A stretch of DNA of 64,000 nucleotides from Bacillota bacterium (GTDB lineage Bacteria > Bacillota > Clostridia > Lachnospirales > Lachnospiraceae): positions 79,292 to 143,291 of the forward strand of contig JAEXAX010000024.1 of NCBI GenBank assembly GCA_023458035.1, in the 5' to 3' direction. The notes below the pieces were generated by a model. The model saw only the letters and a program-made list of their open reading frames with translations, did not search any database and had not been told where the DNA came from. The translations under genes were made by a program, and so were the position numbers. Positions within the stretch are counted from its first letter, which is position 1, and every line of letters starts with the position of its first letter. This document shows positions 26,467 through 36,228 of the stretch, in pieces.

Positions 26467-29287
26467 CATACTTTCCCGTATAAGATGACGGATTGGCCGC
26501 CACTTCTTCCGGTGTACCGGCAGCAACCACCGTACCGCCCTCATCTCCGCCCTCCGGTCCGATGTCGATCAGATAATCGGCACATTTGATGACATCCAGA
26601 TTATGCTCGATAACCACGACCGTATTGCCGCCATCCGATAAGCGGCGAAGAATCTCTACCAGCTTGTGCACATCCGCAAAATGCAAACCGGTTGTCGGTT
26701 CGTCCAGAATATAGATGGTCCGTCCGGTACTGCGCTTCGATAATTCCGTAGCCAGTTTAATTCTCTGGGCTTCACCGCCGGACAGAGTCGTCGATGGCTG
26801 CCCGAGCCTGATATAACCAAGACCGACATCAAAAAGAGTCTCGATCTTTCGGCGGATCGATGGCAGCGGTTCAAAAAAGGTCATAGCTTCCTCAACCGTC
26901 ATTTCCAGGATGTCATGAATGGTCTTACCTTTGTAATGAACTTCCAACGTCTCGCGATTATAGCGTTTTCCCTTGCATACCTCGCAAGGAACATAGACAT
27001 CCGGCAAGAAGTGCATCTCAATTTTGATAATTCCGTCACCGCTGCAGGCCTCGCATCTCCCGCCCTTGACATTAAAGCTGAAACGCCCCTTCTTATAGCC
27101 GCGTTCCTTGGCATCCTTAGTGGCGGCAAACAAATCACGAATCTGATCAAAGACACCTGTATATGTCGCCGGGTTGGATCTCGGCGTGCGCCCGATCGGG
27201 GACTGATCAATGGCGATGACCTTGTCCAACTGCCCGATCCCTTCCATGGCAGCATGACGACCGGGAATGGTTCTTGCCCGATTCAATTCTCTGGCCAAAC
27301 GTTTATAAATGATCTCATTGACCAGTGAGCTCTTACCCGAACCCGACACGCCGGTCACACAGGTCAATATGCCGAGCGGTACCGAAACATCAATATGCTG
27401 CAGGTTATTGACAGCCGCACCGCGAACCGTCAGCCAGCCGGTCGGCATCCGTCTTGTTTCGGGAACCGGAATCCTGATACGGCCGCTTAAATATGCACCG
27501 GTAACAGAATCCGGATTGGCCATAATCTCTTCTGCCGTTCCGGTCGCCACAACCTGACCACCGTGTTCTCCGGCACCCGGTCCGATATCAATAATGTAAT
27601 CCGCCTCCCGCATGGTATCTTCATCATGCTCGACCACCAGCAGCGAATTCCCTAAAGCCTGCAGGCTGCGCAAGGTAGACAACAGCTTATCATTATCTCG
27701 CTGATGCAGACCGATGCTCGGCTCGTCAAGAATATAGGCGACGCCGACCAGACCGCTGCCGATCTGGCTGGCCAGCCTGATTCGCTGTGTCTCACCGCCG
27801 GATAAACTGGAGGAAGCCCGGGACAAGGTCAGATAATGCAGGCCGACATTGATCAGAAAACTCAGACGACTGATAATCTCCTGCAAAATCGGCTTGGCGA
27901 TCAATTTTTGCTGTGGCGACAGCTGCAGCGTTTCAAAAAAGGCAGCCAGATCACGCACCGATAGAGTCGTCAGCCGAGTAATATTTTGATCTCCCACTGT
28001 CACCGCCAGGGCAGCCGGCTTGAGTCGTTCCCCATGGCAGACATGACAGGGGTTCATATTCATAAATTGTTCGTATTCCGCCTTCATCACATCGGAACCT
28101 GTTTCCCGGTAACGGCGCTCCATATTTTTGATCAACCCTTCAAAGGCGATATCGTATTCTCCCTGACCGTACTGACTGCGATAGTAGACCTTGACCTTCC
28201 TCCCGTCTGTTCCATGAATGATCACCCGCTGCTGCGCTTGTGTCAGTTGCTCAAACGGTGTATCCAGAGAAAACCCATACTCTCCGGCCAGGGCGGCCAG
28301 AACCGCATAGGTATAACTTTTCGGATCATTAGAGGACTGCCAGCCCAGACAGGAGATGGCTCCCTCGGCAAGGCTAAGGTGTTGATCCGGAATCATCAGC
28401 TCGGCTGAAAACTCCATTTTGTAACCCAGACCGGCACATTCCGGGCAGGCCCCAAAGGGATTGTTAAAGGAAAAGCTGCGCGGCTCGAGTTCCTCGATGC
28501 TGACATCACAGTCCGGACAGGCGTAGCTGCGCGAAAAACGCATCACCTCACCATTTTCCAGTTCAACATAAAGCAGCCCTTCGGCCATATCCAGCACTGT
28601 TTCAACCGAATCTGTTAATCGCTTTTCAATACCGGGACGAACGCTTAAACGATCAACCACCACTTCAATGGTATGCTTCTTATTTTTATCCAAACGGATC
28701 TCTTCATCAAATGTATATTGGATGCCATCGATGCGTACCCGCACATAACCGGATTTTCTGAAGCTCTCCAGCAATTTTATGTGCTCACCCTTACGGCCGC
28801 GGATTACCGGCGCAAGCAGAACAATTCTGCTTTTTTCAGGCAACTCCATGATCCGATCAACCATTTCGTCGATCGTCTGCTTTTTGATTTCCCGACCGCA
28901 GCACGGACAATGCGGTATACCGATACGGGCATATAACAGCCGCAGATAATCATAAATCTCGGTAACCGTGCCGACCGTCGAGCGCGGATTTCGATTGGTC
29001 GATTTCTGATCGATCGAAATGGCCGGCGGCAGTCCTTCGATGGCCTCTACCTTCGGCTTCTCCATCTGACCGAGAAACTGTCTGGCATAAGATGACAACG
29101 ACTCGATATAACGCCGCTGCCCCTCCGCATAGATCGTGTCAAAGGCCAAGGATGACTTTCCCGATCCCGACAAACCGGTCAAAACAACGAATTGATCTCT
29201 CGGTATCCGAATAGACAAATCCTTTAAGTTATGTTCTTGAGCACCGCGAATGCTGATGTATTTCGTTTTTTCTTCTGCCTTCTTCAT
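26447..29287 (-). CDS. uvrA: Excinuclease ABC subunit A
   Basis: A 946-residue UvrA with two ABC modules (GLSGSGKSSLAFDT and GVSGSGKSSLVNE; signatures LSGGETQRIRLA and LSGGEAQRIKLA) and zinc-binding CPCCG, CHVCHGERLK and CEACSGDG...CEVCKGKR clusters. It detects DNA damage with UvrB. I start at ATG 29287, which follows GAGGAG; the open frame extends 23 codons further upstream into uvrB, without good similarity. It is 13 nt downstream of uvrB. Confidence 0.97.
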   Translation of the reverse strand: MKKAEEKTKYISIRGAQEHNLKDLSIRIPRDQFVVLTGLSGSGKSSLAFDTIYAEGQRRYIESLSSYARQFLGQMEKPKVEAIEGLPPAISIDQKSTNRNPRSTVGTVTEIYDYLRLLYARIGIPHCPCCGREIKKQTIDEMVDRIMELPEKSRIVLLAPVIRGRKGEHIKLLESFRKSGYVRVRIDGIQYTFDEEIRLDKNKKHTIEVVVDRLSVRPGIEKRLTDSVETVLDMAEGLLYVELENGEVMRFSRSYACPDCDVSIEELEPRSFSFNNPFGACPECAGLGYKMEFSAELMIPDQHLSLAEGAISCLGWQSSNDPKSYTYAVLAALAGEYGFSLDTPFEQLTQAQQRVIIHGTDGRKVKVYYRSQYGQGEYDIAFEGLIKNMERRYRETGSDVMKAEYEQFMNMNPCHVCHGERLKPAALAVTVGDQNITRLTTLSVRDLAAFFETLQLSPQQKLIAKPILQEIISRLSFLINVGLHYLTLSRASSSLSGGETQRIRLASQIGSGLVGVAYILDEPSIGLHQRDNDKLLSTLRSLQALGNSLLVVEHDEDTMREADYIIDIGPGAGEHGGQVVATGTAEEIMANPDSVTGAYLSGRIRIPVPETRRMPTGWLTVRGAAVNNLQHIDVSVPLGILTCVTGVSGSGKSSLVNEIIYKRLARELNRARTIPGRHAAMEGIGQLDKVIAIDQSPIGRTPRSNPATYTGVFDQIRDLFAATKDAKERGYKKGRFSFNVKGGRCEACSGDGIIKIEMHFLPDVYVPCEVCKGKRYNRETLEVHYKGKTIHDILEMTVEEAMTFFEPLPSIRRKIETLFDVGLGYIRLGQPSTTLSGGEAQRIKLATELSKRSTGRTIYILDEPTTGLHFADVHKLVEILRRLSDGGNTVVVIEHNLDVIKCADYLIDIGPEGGDEGGTVVAAGTPEEVAANPSSYTGKYVAKYLK

Positions 29288-29300
29288 AAACTCCTCTATC

Positions 29301-31262
29301 TTATAAATGCTGACGCAGCATGATGATCCGGTCCCGTAATAGAGCTGCCTTTTCAAAATCCAGCTCGCCGGCCGCTTTTTTCATTTCCTTGGTCAAACGA
29401 TCAATATTTTTCTTTATCTGAGCCGCCGACATAGATTCAGGATCAATCTCGTCCGCCTGTTTTACTTCCTTACTGATCTGAATCATCTCACGGACGGCTT
29501 TTTTAATACTTTGCGGCACGATACCGTGAGCCTCGTTATAGGCCTGTTGAATACCCCGGCGCCTCTGTGTTTCGTCCAGCGCCAATCTCATGGAATCCGT
29601 GATCGCATCCGCATACATCAGCACCCGTCCCTTAGCATTTCGGGCTGCCCGGCCGATGGTCTGAATCAACGAGGTTTCGCTGCGCAGGAAGCCTTCTTTA
29701 TCCGCATCCAAGATGGCAACCAAGGCGATCTCCGGTATATCCAAGCCCTCTCGCAGCAGATTGATGCCGACCAGCACGTCAAAACCGTCCAGCCGCATCT
29801 CCCGAATGATTTCCATCCGTTCCAGGGTATCGATATCTGAATGCAGATAACGCACCCGGATGCCGACCCGCTGCATATAGGCAGTCAAATCTTCGGCCAT
29901 CTTTTTCGTCAATGTAGTAATCAGAACCTTATCTCCGACCCCCACCGTTCGATTGATTTCAGCGATCAGATCGTCAATCTGGCCGGCCACCGGCCGCACC
30001 TCGACCGGCGGATCAAGCAGCCCGGTCGGACGAATAACCTGCTCTACCCGCAGCTGCTCATGTTCCTCCTCATATTCGCCCGGAGTGGCCGATACAAAGA
30101 GCACCTGATTGATCTTAGCCTCAAACTCATTAAAATTCAAAGGACGATTATCCAGAGCCGACGGCAACCGAAAACCGAAGTCAACCAACGTTTGCTTCCG
30201 CGACCGATCCCCCGCATACATCCCCCGTACCTGCGGTACGGTCTTATGCGACTCGTCGATCATAATCATAAAGTCGTCCGGGAAATAATCGATCAGGGTA
30301 TGCGGCGGCTGACCGGGTTCCAGCCCCGACAGATAGCGGGAATAATTCTCGATACCGGAACAAAAGCCGGTCTCGCGCATCATCTCGATATCAAAGTTTG
30401 TCCGCTCGGCGATACGCTGTGCTTCGATCAGCTTATCCTCACTCTTAAACCAGGCGATCCGTTCCTTTAATTCTTCCTCTATGGCCTTGGTCGCCTCCAG
30501 AATCTTATCCATCGGCACCACATAATGAGAAGCCGGAAAGACAGCCATATGCTCCAAACTGCGTTTCTTATCTCCCGTCACCAGATCGAACTCCGTGATC
30601 TGATCAATCTCATCCCCAAACCACTCGATCCGAACAGCCGTTTCACCGGAGTCGGCCGGAAAGATTTCCACTACATCACCGCGCACCCGGAAGGTACCAC
30701 GTTTAAAATCAATATCGTTTCTGACATACTGCATATCAATCAACTTATGCAGAACTGTATCCCGATCCTTTTCCATGCCCGGCCGCAATGAAACGACCAT
30801 TTCCTGATAATCAATCGGGCTGCCCAGACCATAAATACAGGAAACGCTGGCCACAATGATAACATCTCTCCTTTCGGCCAGGGCTGATGTCGCTGACAAA
30901 CGTAATCTGTCGATTTCATCATTGATAGAGGAATCCTTGGCAATGTATGTATCACTGGACGGAACATAGGCCTCCGGCTGATAGTAGTCGTAATAAGACA
31001 CAAAGTACTCCACTGCGTTATGTGGAAAAAATTCCTTAAACTCACCGTATAGCTGGGCTGCCAGAGTCTTATTATGCGCAATAATCAGGGTCGGTTTATT
31101 CACCTGCTCGATGATATTGGCCATGGTAAATGTTTTACCGGAGCCGGTCACTCCAAGCAGGGTTTCACATTGGACTCCCTCTTTTAATCCCTTTACCAAA
31201 GCGGCAATAGCCGCCGGTTGATCACCGGTCGGACGATATTCCGATTCCAATTTAAAATCCAT
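29301..31262 (-). CDS. uvrB: Excinuclease ABC subunit B
   Basis: A 653-residue UvrB. It has Walker A GVTGSGKTFTMAN, the beta-hairpin segment SYYDYYQPEAYVPSSDTY, helicase motif IDESHKTVPQVRGMY, and a C-terminal UVR domain (KKNIDRLTKEMKKAAGELDF). It verifies damage and recruits UvrC. ATG 31262 follows GGAGGG; the frame extends 14 codons further upstream to an alternative start. Confidence 0.98.
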   Translation of the reverse strand: MDFKLESEYRPTGDQPAAIAALVKGLKEGVQCETLLGVTGSGKTFTMANIIEQVNKPTLIIAHNKTLAAQLYGEFKEFFPHNAVEYFVSYYDYYQPEAYVPSSDTYIAKDSSINDEIDRLRLSATSALAERRDVIIVASVSCIYGLGSPIDYQEMVVSLRPGMEKDRDTVLHKLIDMQYVRNDIDFKRGTFRVRGDVVEIFPADSGETAVRIEWFGDEIDQITEFDLVTGDKKRSLEHMAVFPASHYVVPMDKILEATKAIEEELKERIAWFKSEDKLIEAQRIAERTNFDIEMMRETGFCSGIENYSRYLSGLEPGQPPHTLIDYFPDDFMIMIDESHKTVPQVRGMYAGDRSRKQTLVDFGFRLPSALDNRPLNFNEFEAKINQVLFVSATPGEYEEEHEQLRVEQVIRPTGLLDPPVEVRPVAGQIDDLIAEINRTVGVGDKVLITTLTKKMAEDLTAYMQRVGIRVRYLHSDIDTLERMEIIREMRLDGFDVLVGINLLREGLDIPEIALVAILDADKEGFLRSETSLIQTIGRAARNAKGRVLMYADAITDSMRLALDETQRRRGIQQAYNEAHGIVPQSIKKAVREMIQISKEVKQADEIDPESMSAAQIKKNIDRLTKEMKKAAGELDFEKAALLRDRIIMLRQHL

Positions 31263-31286
31263 ACAAAATCCCTCCGTAATGCACTG

Positions 31287-31292
31287 AGTATA
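31287..31292 (-). promoter_or_regulatory. Extended -10 element for uvrB
   Basis: TGCTATACT on the minus strand, about 25 nt before the uvrB ATG. No convincing -35. Confidence 0.4.
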
Positions 31293-31302
31293 GCATATTT
31301 GC

Positions 31303-31345
31303 AAAAAAAAGTATAGATCGGACAGAACAAATGTTCTATCCGGTC
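31303..31345 (-). terminator. Intrinsic terminator after the MBL-fold gene
   Basis: Inverted repeat GATCGGACAGAAC...GTTCTATCCGGTC (31316-31345, one or two mismatches), then a run of eight T residues after a short spacer on the minus strand. Confidence 0.75.
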
Positions 31346-31397
31346 TGATGTGTTTTTTATTCTATTTTGACAAATGCTGTACAATATCTTCCGCTTC

Positions 31398-32993
31398 CTA
31401 TTCCCACTGCCGGCAAATGGCACGGATCTGAGCGGCCATCTTCTTCAACTCCTTATTAGTATTGTGCTCACTCGCTGCCACCAGCGAAATCAGCAGGTTC
31501 TGCGCATCCAGCAATTCCTTCCACTGCGGACTGCCCTTAGCCTGAGATGCTGCCACCTTCTCCTTCAGGCGGATCGGTTCACCTTCAACAAGCACACTGC
31601 CATCTGCCAGATCGACTGTATGACCTGAATACGGAGCAACGGCACGATAGCCCAAACCACAGATTTCATCCACAAATTTTTGACAGATTTCATCCTCACC
31701 GTGGGTCACGAACACTTGTGTCGGCCTCGGATCAAAACCGCGCAGCCAGCGGATCAGACCGCCACGATCGGCATGTCCGCTGATACCGGGCAATTTTTCA
31801 ATCTGTGCCTTGACGGCAATCTGCTCTCCAAACAGAGTAACCGTATCCGCTCCCTCCAATAGCGAGCGTCCCAGTGTACCGTTTGCTTGATATCCGACAA
31901 ACAGAATGGTCGATTCAGAGCGCCACAAATTATGCTTCAGATGATGCTTGATACGACCGGCCTCACACATGCCGCTGGCCGAGATAATCACCTTCGGACT
32001 TTCATCAAAGTTAATCAGCTTTGAGTCTTCGCTGGTCGGTGTCGTTACCAAGCCTTCAAATGAAATCGGGTTAATGCCGGCTGCCAGCAGGGCTGCGGCC
32101 TCCTCATCATAATAACCGGAACATTCTCTGAAAATATTTGTGGCTTCAATGGCCATCGGGCTGTCCACATACACTTTACAATTTTGATACTGCGGCAGCA
32201 GCTTATCCTCCTTAATCTTTCGGATAAAATAAAGAATCTCCTGCGTCCGCCCAACCGCAAAGGACGGGATGACCAGATTCCCGCCACGGCGAAAGGTCTT
32301 CTCCATAATCTCGGCCAAGGCCGGCACATAATCCAATCGTTTCTCGTGATCCCGATCACCATAAGTGGATTCCATAATGACATAATCGGCTTCCTTTATG
32401 TAGGCCGGATCACGGATCAATGGCTGTGCTGTATTCCCAATATCACCGGAGAACACCAGCTTTTTCCGGCACTCCCCCTCAGTCAGCCACAATTCCAGGC
32501 TGGCCGATCCCAATAAATGTCCCACATCGGTAAAACGCAGCTCAATCCCTTCAGCAATTGATAATACGGTTGCATAGTTTTCACCGACAAATAATTCCAA
32601 CGCCCCAACGGCATCTTCCATGGTATACAGGGGACGGAACGCTTCCTGACCGACACGTTTACCCTTTCGATTCCGCCACTCCGCTTCAAATTCCTGAATA
32701 TGAGCCGAATCACGAAGCATGATGTTACAAAGCTTCTTCGTTCCTTCGGTGGCAAAGATTGTACCTCTAAAGCCATTGGCATACAACAGTGGCAGCTTGC
32801 CCGAATGATCCATATGGGCATGAGTCAGAAATACATAGTCAAGCTCCGACGGCCGCACCGGAATTTCCTGATTATAAAACCAATCCGCTCCCTGCTCCAT
32901 ACCGCAGTCAACCAGCATGTTCTTTCCGCAGGCCTGCAGAAAATAGCAGCTTCCGGTCACCTCATGTGTTGCTCCGATAAAAGTTAGTTTCAT
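31398..32993 (-). CDS. MBL-fold, beta-CASP metallo-hydrolase (CPSF/Ysh1-like)
   Basis: A 531-residue protein. HAHMDHSGKLP near residue 58 is the metallo-beta-lactamase HxHxDH motif, VFSGDIGN and STYGDRDHE are further metal ligands, and the beta-CASP domain contains SASGMCEAGRIKHHL; FVTHGE ends the RMMBL region. Proteins of this group are RNA nucleases related to CPSF-73 and RNase J. Function here is not known more closely. It stands alone with its own promoter and terminator. Confidence 0.9.
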   Translation of the reverse strand: MKLTFIGATHEVTGSCYFLQACGKNMLVDCGMEQGADWFYNQEIPVRPSELDYVFLTHAHMDHSGKLPLLYANGFRGTIFATEGTKKLCNIMLRDSAHIQEFEAEWRNRKGKRVGQEAFRPLYTMEDAVGALELFVGENYATVLSIAEGIELRFTDVGHLLGSASLELWLTEGECRKKLVFSGDIGNTAQPLIRDPAYIKEADYVIMESTYGDRDHEKRLDYVPALAEIMEKTFRRGGNLVIPSFAVGRTQEILYFIRKIKEDKLLPQYQNCKVYVDSPMAIEATNIFRECSGYYDEEAAALLAAGINPISFEGLVTTPTSEDSKLINFDESPKVIISASGMCEAGRIKHHLKHNLWRSESTILFVGYQANGTLGRSLLEGADTVTLFGEQIAVKAQIEKLPGISGHADRGGLIRWLRGFDPRPTQVFVTHGEDEICQKFVDEICGLGYRAVAPYSGHTVDLADGSVLVEGEPIRLKEKVAASQAKGSPQWKELLDAQNLLISLVAASEHNTNKELKKMAAQIRAICRQWE

Positions 32994-33092
32994 TTGCCCC
33001 TCCTACCTGCTTGATTATTTAAGCGCGTATCTATTATGACAGCAAAACACTGAACACACAAAAACCAAATCACTGTGTATTTGCATAATCAA

Positions 33093-33121
33093 ATTATAAT
33101 ATTCGGCCGTTCATTTGTCAA
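33093..33121 (-). promoter_or_regulatory. Promoter for the MBL-fold gene
   Basis: Minus-strand -35 TTGACA (33116-33121), 17-nt spacer, -10 TATAAT (33093-33098): a consensus promoter with a leader of about 95 nt. Confidence 0.88.
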
Positions 33122-33129
33122 TTCTTTCC

Positions 33130-33159
33130 AAAAAAACAAGGATCACAACTGTGATCCTT
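33130..33159 (-). terminator. Intrinsic terminator after crh-like gene
   Basis: Arms AAGGATCAC/GTGATCCTT (33138-33159) with a 4-nt loop, followed on the minus strand by GTTTTTTTGG. It ends the clpX-to-crh gene series. Confidence 0.92.
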
Positions 33160-33182
33160 ACAAAACCGTTTTCCGGCTTACA

Positions 33183-33437
33183 TTATTTATCTTCCAGGTA
33201 CTTGGTAATTTGCTGAATGGCTTCGTCCTCGTCCGTTCCATCAGCCGAAATCTCGATTAAAGAACCTTTTGCCAGCCCCAAAGTCATCATACCCATGATG
33301 CTCTTGGCGTTCACCATTTTATCACCAACCGAGATGTAGATCTTAGAGTCAAACTTGCTAGCCTCCTGTACCAACAAAGCCACCGGTCTGGCTTCCAAAC
33401 CACTTGCTATTTCGATACTAATTTCTTTTGTTACCAT
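33183..33437 (-). CDS. crh: Crh-like HPr paralog lacking the PTS histidine
   Basis: An 84-residue HPr-fold protein, starting at ATG 33437 after GAGGAGGAG. HPr numbering holds exactly. Residue 15, the histidine phosphorylated by enzyme I, is Glu (SGLEARPVALL), so it cannot carry PTS phosphate. Ser46, the HPr kinase site, is kept (NAKSIMGMMTLGL). Bacillus Crh has Gln15 and Ser46 and acts as a catabolite-repression cofactor of CcpA. The whiA-crh neighbourhood is also the Bacillus one. The Crh role is inferred from these two facts; the HPr kinase gene is not in the window. Confidence 0.88.
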   Translation of the reverse strand: MVTKEISIEIASGLEARPVALLVQEASKFDSKIYISVGDKMVNAKSIMGMMTLGLAKGSLIEISADGTDEDEAIQQITKYLEDK

Positions 33438-33464
33438 AATCAAATCTCCTCCTCTTGCTGTACC

Positions 33465-34367
33465 TTATTCTGCTGTTCTCAATTCTTCTGCAATCTCGGC
33501 GATTTTCTTAAATCGGTGATTCAATCCGGATTTAGAAATCGGTCTTTCGAGATACATGCAGAGCTCCTGTAAACTGATATCTCGGTACTGTAAGCGCAGC
33601 TTAGCTGCCTCCTGTAACTTGGGCGGCAATGAATCCAGGCCGCGTAAACGCTCTATCAGGATAATATCCTCATATTGCTTGCTGCCGTTATCGGCAGCCT
33701 TTACGATATTGGCCGTTTCACAATTCACAAACCGGTTGATCTTTCCGCGGGTCTCCCGATATACCCGGATGTTCTCCATTTTTAACAGAGCCGCTATGGC
33801 CCCCATCCTAGTCAACACTTCGGTGATTCGATCTCCCTCTTTAATATATATCACATGGTATTGCTTCCGAACGATGCTCTTACAAGGTATTCCCAGGCTC
33901 TCCAAAACCGCGCCAACCTGCTCAGCCTTGTCCGCATCACGCAACACAAATTCCATATGATAATCCTTATTCGGATCAGAGACAGATCCACAGACCACAA
34001 ATGCCATTCTCAAAAAGGCACTGCGTTCAGCATCATTTTCCAGTTTCCGATCAGGCTGCAGATAACCTGTCCGCCGGATCATTTGTTCTCCCGCAGTGTC
34101 CACCGCCAGATAATAGCTGCGTTTTTTGGTCACTGCATGCAGACAACACCCAATCATGAATTTCATATTAAAGGCTTTTTGAAAAAAAGTAAAGCACTTG
34201 CGAACCAAAGAAATATTTTCGGTAAAAACTAACATAATCTTACCATCGATTTCTTTTTTTATCTGACCAGATAACCACAAAACGGCAGCCGACTCAACCT
34301 CTTCCAGACGTTCTGTATTTCCCCGCAGGTGCAGGATTTCTTCTTTTACTTCCGTTGAAAATGACAT
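33465..34367 (-). CDS. whiA: DNA-binding protein WhiA
   Basis: A 300-residue WhiA: an N-terminal LAGLIDADG-derived fold (FSTEVKEEILHL, CFTFFQKAFNMKF, RKAFLRMAFVVCG-like segments) and a C-terminal HTH (SLQELCMYLERPISKSGLNH). WhiA affects chromosome segregation and division in Bacillus and is a sporulation regulator in actinomycetes. It follows rapZ. Confidence 0.95.
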   Translation of the reverse strand: MSFSTEVKEEILHLRGNTERLEEVESAAVLWLSGQIKKEIDGKIMLVFTENISLVRKCFTFFQKAFNMKFMIGCCLHAVTKKRSYYLAVDTAGEQMIRRTGYLQPDRKLENDAERSAFLRMAFVVCGSVSDPNKDYHMEFVLRDADKAEQVGAVLESLGIPCKSIVRKQYHVIYIKEGDRITEVLTRMGAIAALLKMENIRVYRETRGKINRFVNCETANIVKAADNGSKQYEDIILIERLRGLDSLPPKLQEAAKLRLQYRDISLQELCMYLERPISKSGLNHRFKKIAEIAEELRTAE

Positions 34368-34401
34368 GGCAACAAAACATTACCTTTCTGTACTGACCAC
34401 T

Positions 34402-35271
34402 TTAATGATTATCATTCTTTGCTTCGTCACGGTGACTTAAGCGTACACGATAGCCGCGATCCCGCTGCAGTCGCCGGGCCAATTCTCTGGCAATGGTGAT
34501 CGAGCGATGTTTTCCGCCGGTGCAGCCGATGGCGATCACCAGCTGATTTTTTCCTTCCGTAACATAATTCGGCACCAAAAACACTATCATCTTTTCCAGC
34601 TGATCAAGAAATTCCCCGGCCAGTCGCGAACTCATCACATAATCATGAACCTCCGCATCATTGCCGGTCTTAAGCCGCAGCTCTTCAATGTAAAAAGGGT
34701 TCGGCAGAAAGCGGACATCAAATACCAGATCCGCCGTCAACGGGATACCAAACTTAAAACCAAAGGATACCACCGAGATCATAATATTATCAAACTCAAC
34801 CCGATCAATGATGATGCTGTCTATGGCCTGTTTTAATTCTCTGGTCAACAACTGACTGGTGTCAATGATATGCGTCGCAACATTACGCAAAAACTGCAGA
34901 GCCTCCCGCTCCTTGGCGATACCGTCGGCCATCAGGGCGCCTGTCGCCAGCGGATGCTTTCGTCTTGTTTCCTTAAAGCGTTTCACCAGCACCTCATCCG
35001 AGGCATCCAGAAAAAGGATATCCATATCCATTCTTTGCTCATCCTTACTTTGTTTCAGATAAGCCTCCAAGGTTTCCAGACCGGAACCGCTACGAATATC
35101 GATTCCGATGGCCGCCTGTCCCTCGTCGCCGCGATCCAGCATCAGCTTTTCAAAGGTTGGCAGCAACTCAACCGGTAAATTGTCAACACAGAAAAATCCG
35201 CGATCCTCCAATAATTTCAAAACAGTCGTCTTGCCGGCGCCGGACATACCGGTCACGATCAAACATCTCAT
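34402..35271 (-). CDS. rapZ: RNase adapter RapZ (YvcJ)
   Basis: A 289-residue protein. Walker A GMSGAGKTTVLKLLED sits at the N-terminus, and AIGCTGGKHRSITIARELARRL near residue 245 is the C-terminal sensor signature. YvcJ binds GTP or ATP; E. coli RapZ steers RNase E to the GlmZ sRNA for glmS control. Overlaps murB by 4 nt. The companion yvcK, usual in this cluster, is missing. Confidence 0.95.
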   Translation of the reverse strand: MRCLIVTGMSGAGKTTVLKLLEDRGFFCVDNLPVELLPTFEKLMLDRGDEGQAAIGIDIRSGSGLETLEAYLKQSKDEQRMDMDILFLDASDEVLVKRFKETRRKHPLATGALMADGIAKEREALQFLRNVATHIIDTSQLLTRELKQAIDSIIIDRVEFDNIMISVVSFGFKFGIPLTADLVFDVRFLPNPFYIEELRLKTGNDAEVHDYVMSSRLAGEFLDQLEKMIVFLVPNYVTEGKNQLVIAIGCTGGKHRSITIARELARRLQRDRGYRVRLSHRDEAKNDNH

Positions 35272-36179
35272 TTAAATTCTCCTATCATCTTGACTTCCGG
35301 CTCAAGCGTCACACCGTTTTTCTCTTTGATAATGCGAATAATCTCATCCCGCAGCCGAATGACATCTGCCGCGGTCGCTTCTCCGACATTGATCAGAAAA
35401 CCACAATGCTTCTCCGACACCTGTACATCTCCGATCCGAAATCCGCATAAACCGGCATCCATGATCAATTTTCCGGTAAAATATCCGACAGGACGTTTAA
35501 AGAAGCTGCCGACACTCGGCCATTCCAGCGGCTGCTTTTCCTCCCGCTTGCGCGTAAGCTCCGCCATCCGCTCCAGAATTTCCCCTCTTGCTGATGGCTT
35601 CAATAAAAATCCGGCTTCCAGAATAACCCATTTTTTATCTGTAAAAATGCTGTGACGATAAGAAAGCTCCAGCTCTGACAAGCCAAGCTCGTGTATTTCT
35701 CCATTTTCATCCATCGCCAATACCGAGTGCAGCACCTGCTTCATCTCCCCCTCATAGGCACCGGCATTCATCATCACCGCTCCGCCGACACAACCCGGGA
35801 TACCGCAGGCAAATTCCAGCCCGGACAGACCTTCAAGCGCCGCTCGATAGCTGACCGCCTCAATACTCGCTCCGGCTTCGGCAATCAACAGCCGGTCATC
35901 TACCTTGATCTGCTTCATGTTATCTCGGATCCGGATCATCACACCGCGAATACCGCCGTCACCGACCAGCAGGTTACTGCCCTTTCCCATCACAAAATAC
36001 GGCAGTTTCTGTTTTTGTATATAAGCCAGCAGGGCAGCACAGCTCTCTGCGCTATCCGGTTCAGCCAGCACATCAACCGGGCCGCCAATGTGAAAGCTGG
36101 TCAGTTCGCGCATCGGAACATCCGTCCGTAAGCTAAGCTTTGGCAGTGCTTTTTGCAGCTGTATTATCCATTCTCTCAT
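35268..36179 (-). CDS. murB: UDP-N-acetylenolpyruvoylglucosamine reductase
   Basis: A 303-residue MurB. It has the FAD-binding motifs TSFHIGGPVDVLAEP and VMGKGSNLLVGDGG, IPGCVGGAVMMNAGAYEGE, and the catalytic serine in WPSVGSFFKRP. It completes UDP-MurNAc synthesis. The ATG is at 36179, just past the tRNA-Pro promoter on the other strand. Confidence 0.97.
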   Translation of the reverse strand: MREWIIQLQKALPKLSLRTDVPMRELTSFHIGGPVDVLAEPDSAESCAALLAYIQKQKLPYFVMGKGSNLLVGDGGIRGVMIRIRDNMKQIKVDDRLLIAEAGASIEAVSYRAALEGLSGLEFACGIPGCVGGAVMMNAGAYEGEMKQVLHSVLAMDENGEIHELGLSELELSYRHSIFTDKKWVILEAGFLLKPSARGEILERMAELTRKREEKQPLEWPSVGSFFKRPVGYFTGKLIMDAGLCGFRIGDVQVSEKHCGFLINVGEATAADVIRLRDEIIRIIKEKNGVTLEPEVKMIGEFK

Positions 36180-36189
36180 AAATATTTCC

Positions 36190-36219
36190 TTTACATGTTC
36201 TTTGGTTTTCTGCTATAAT
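36190..36219 (+). promoter_or_regulatory. Promoter for tRNA-Pro
   Basis: Plus-strand -35 TTTACA (36190-36195), 18-nt spacer, -10 TATAAT (36214-36219). Transcription would start almost at the tRNA 5' end. Confidence 0.75.
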
Positions 36220-36228
36220 ACCTTTTAT

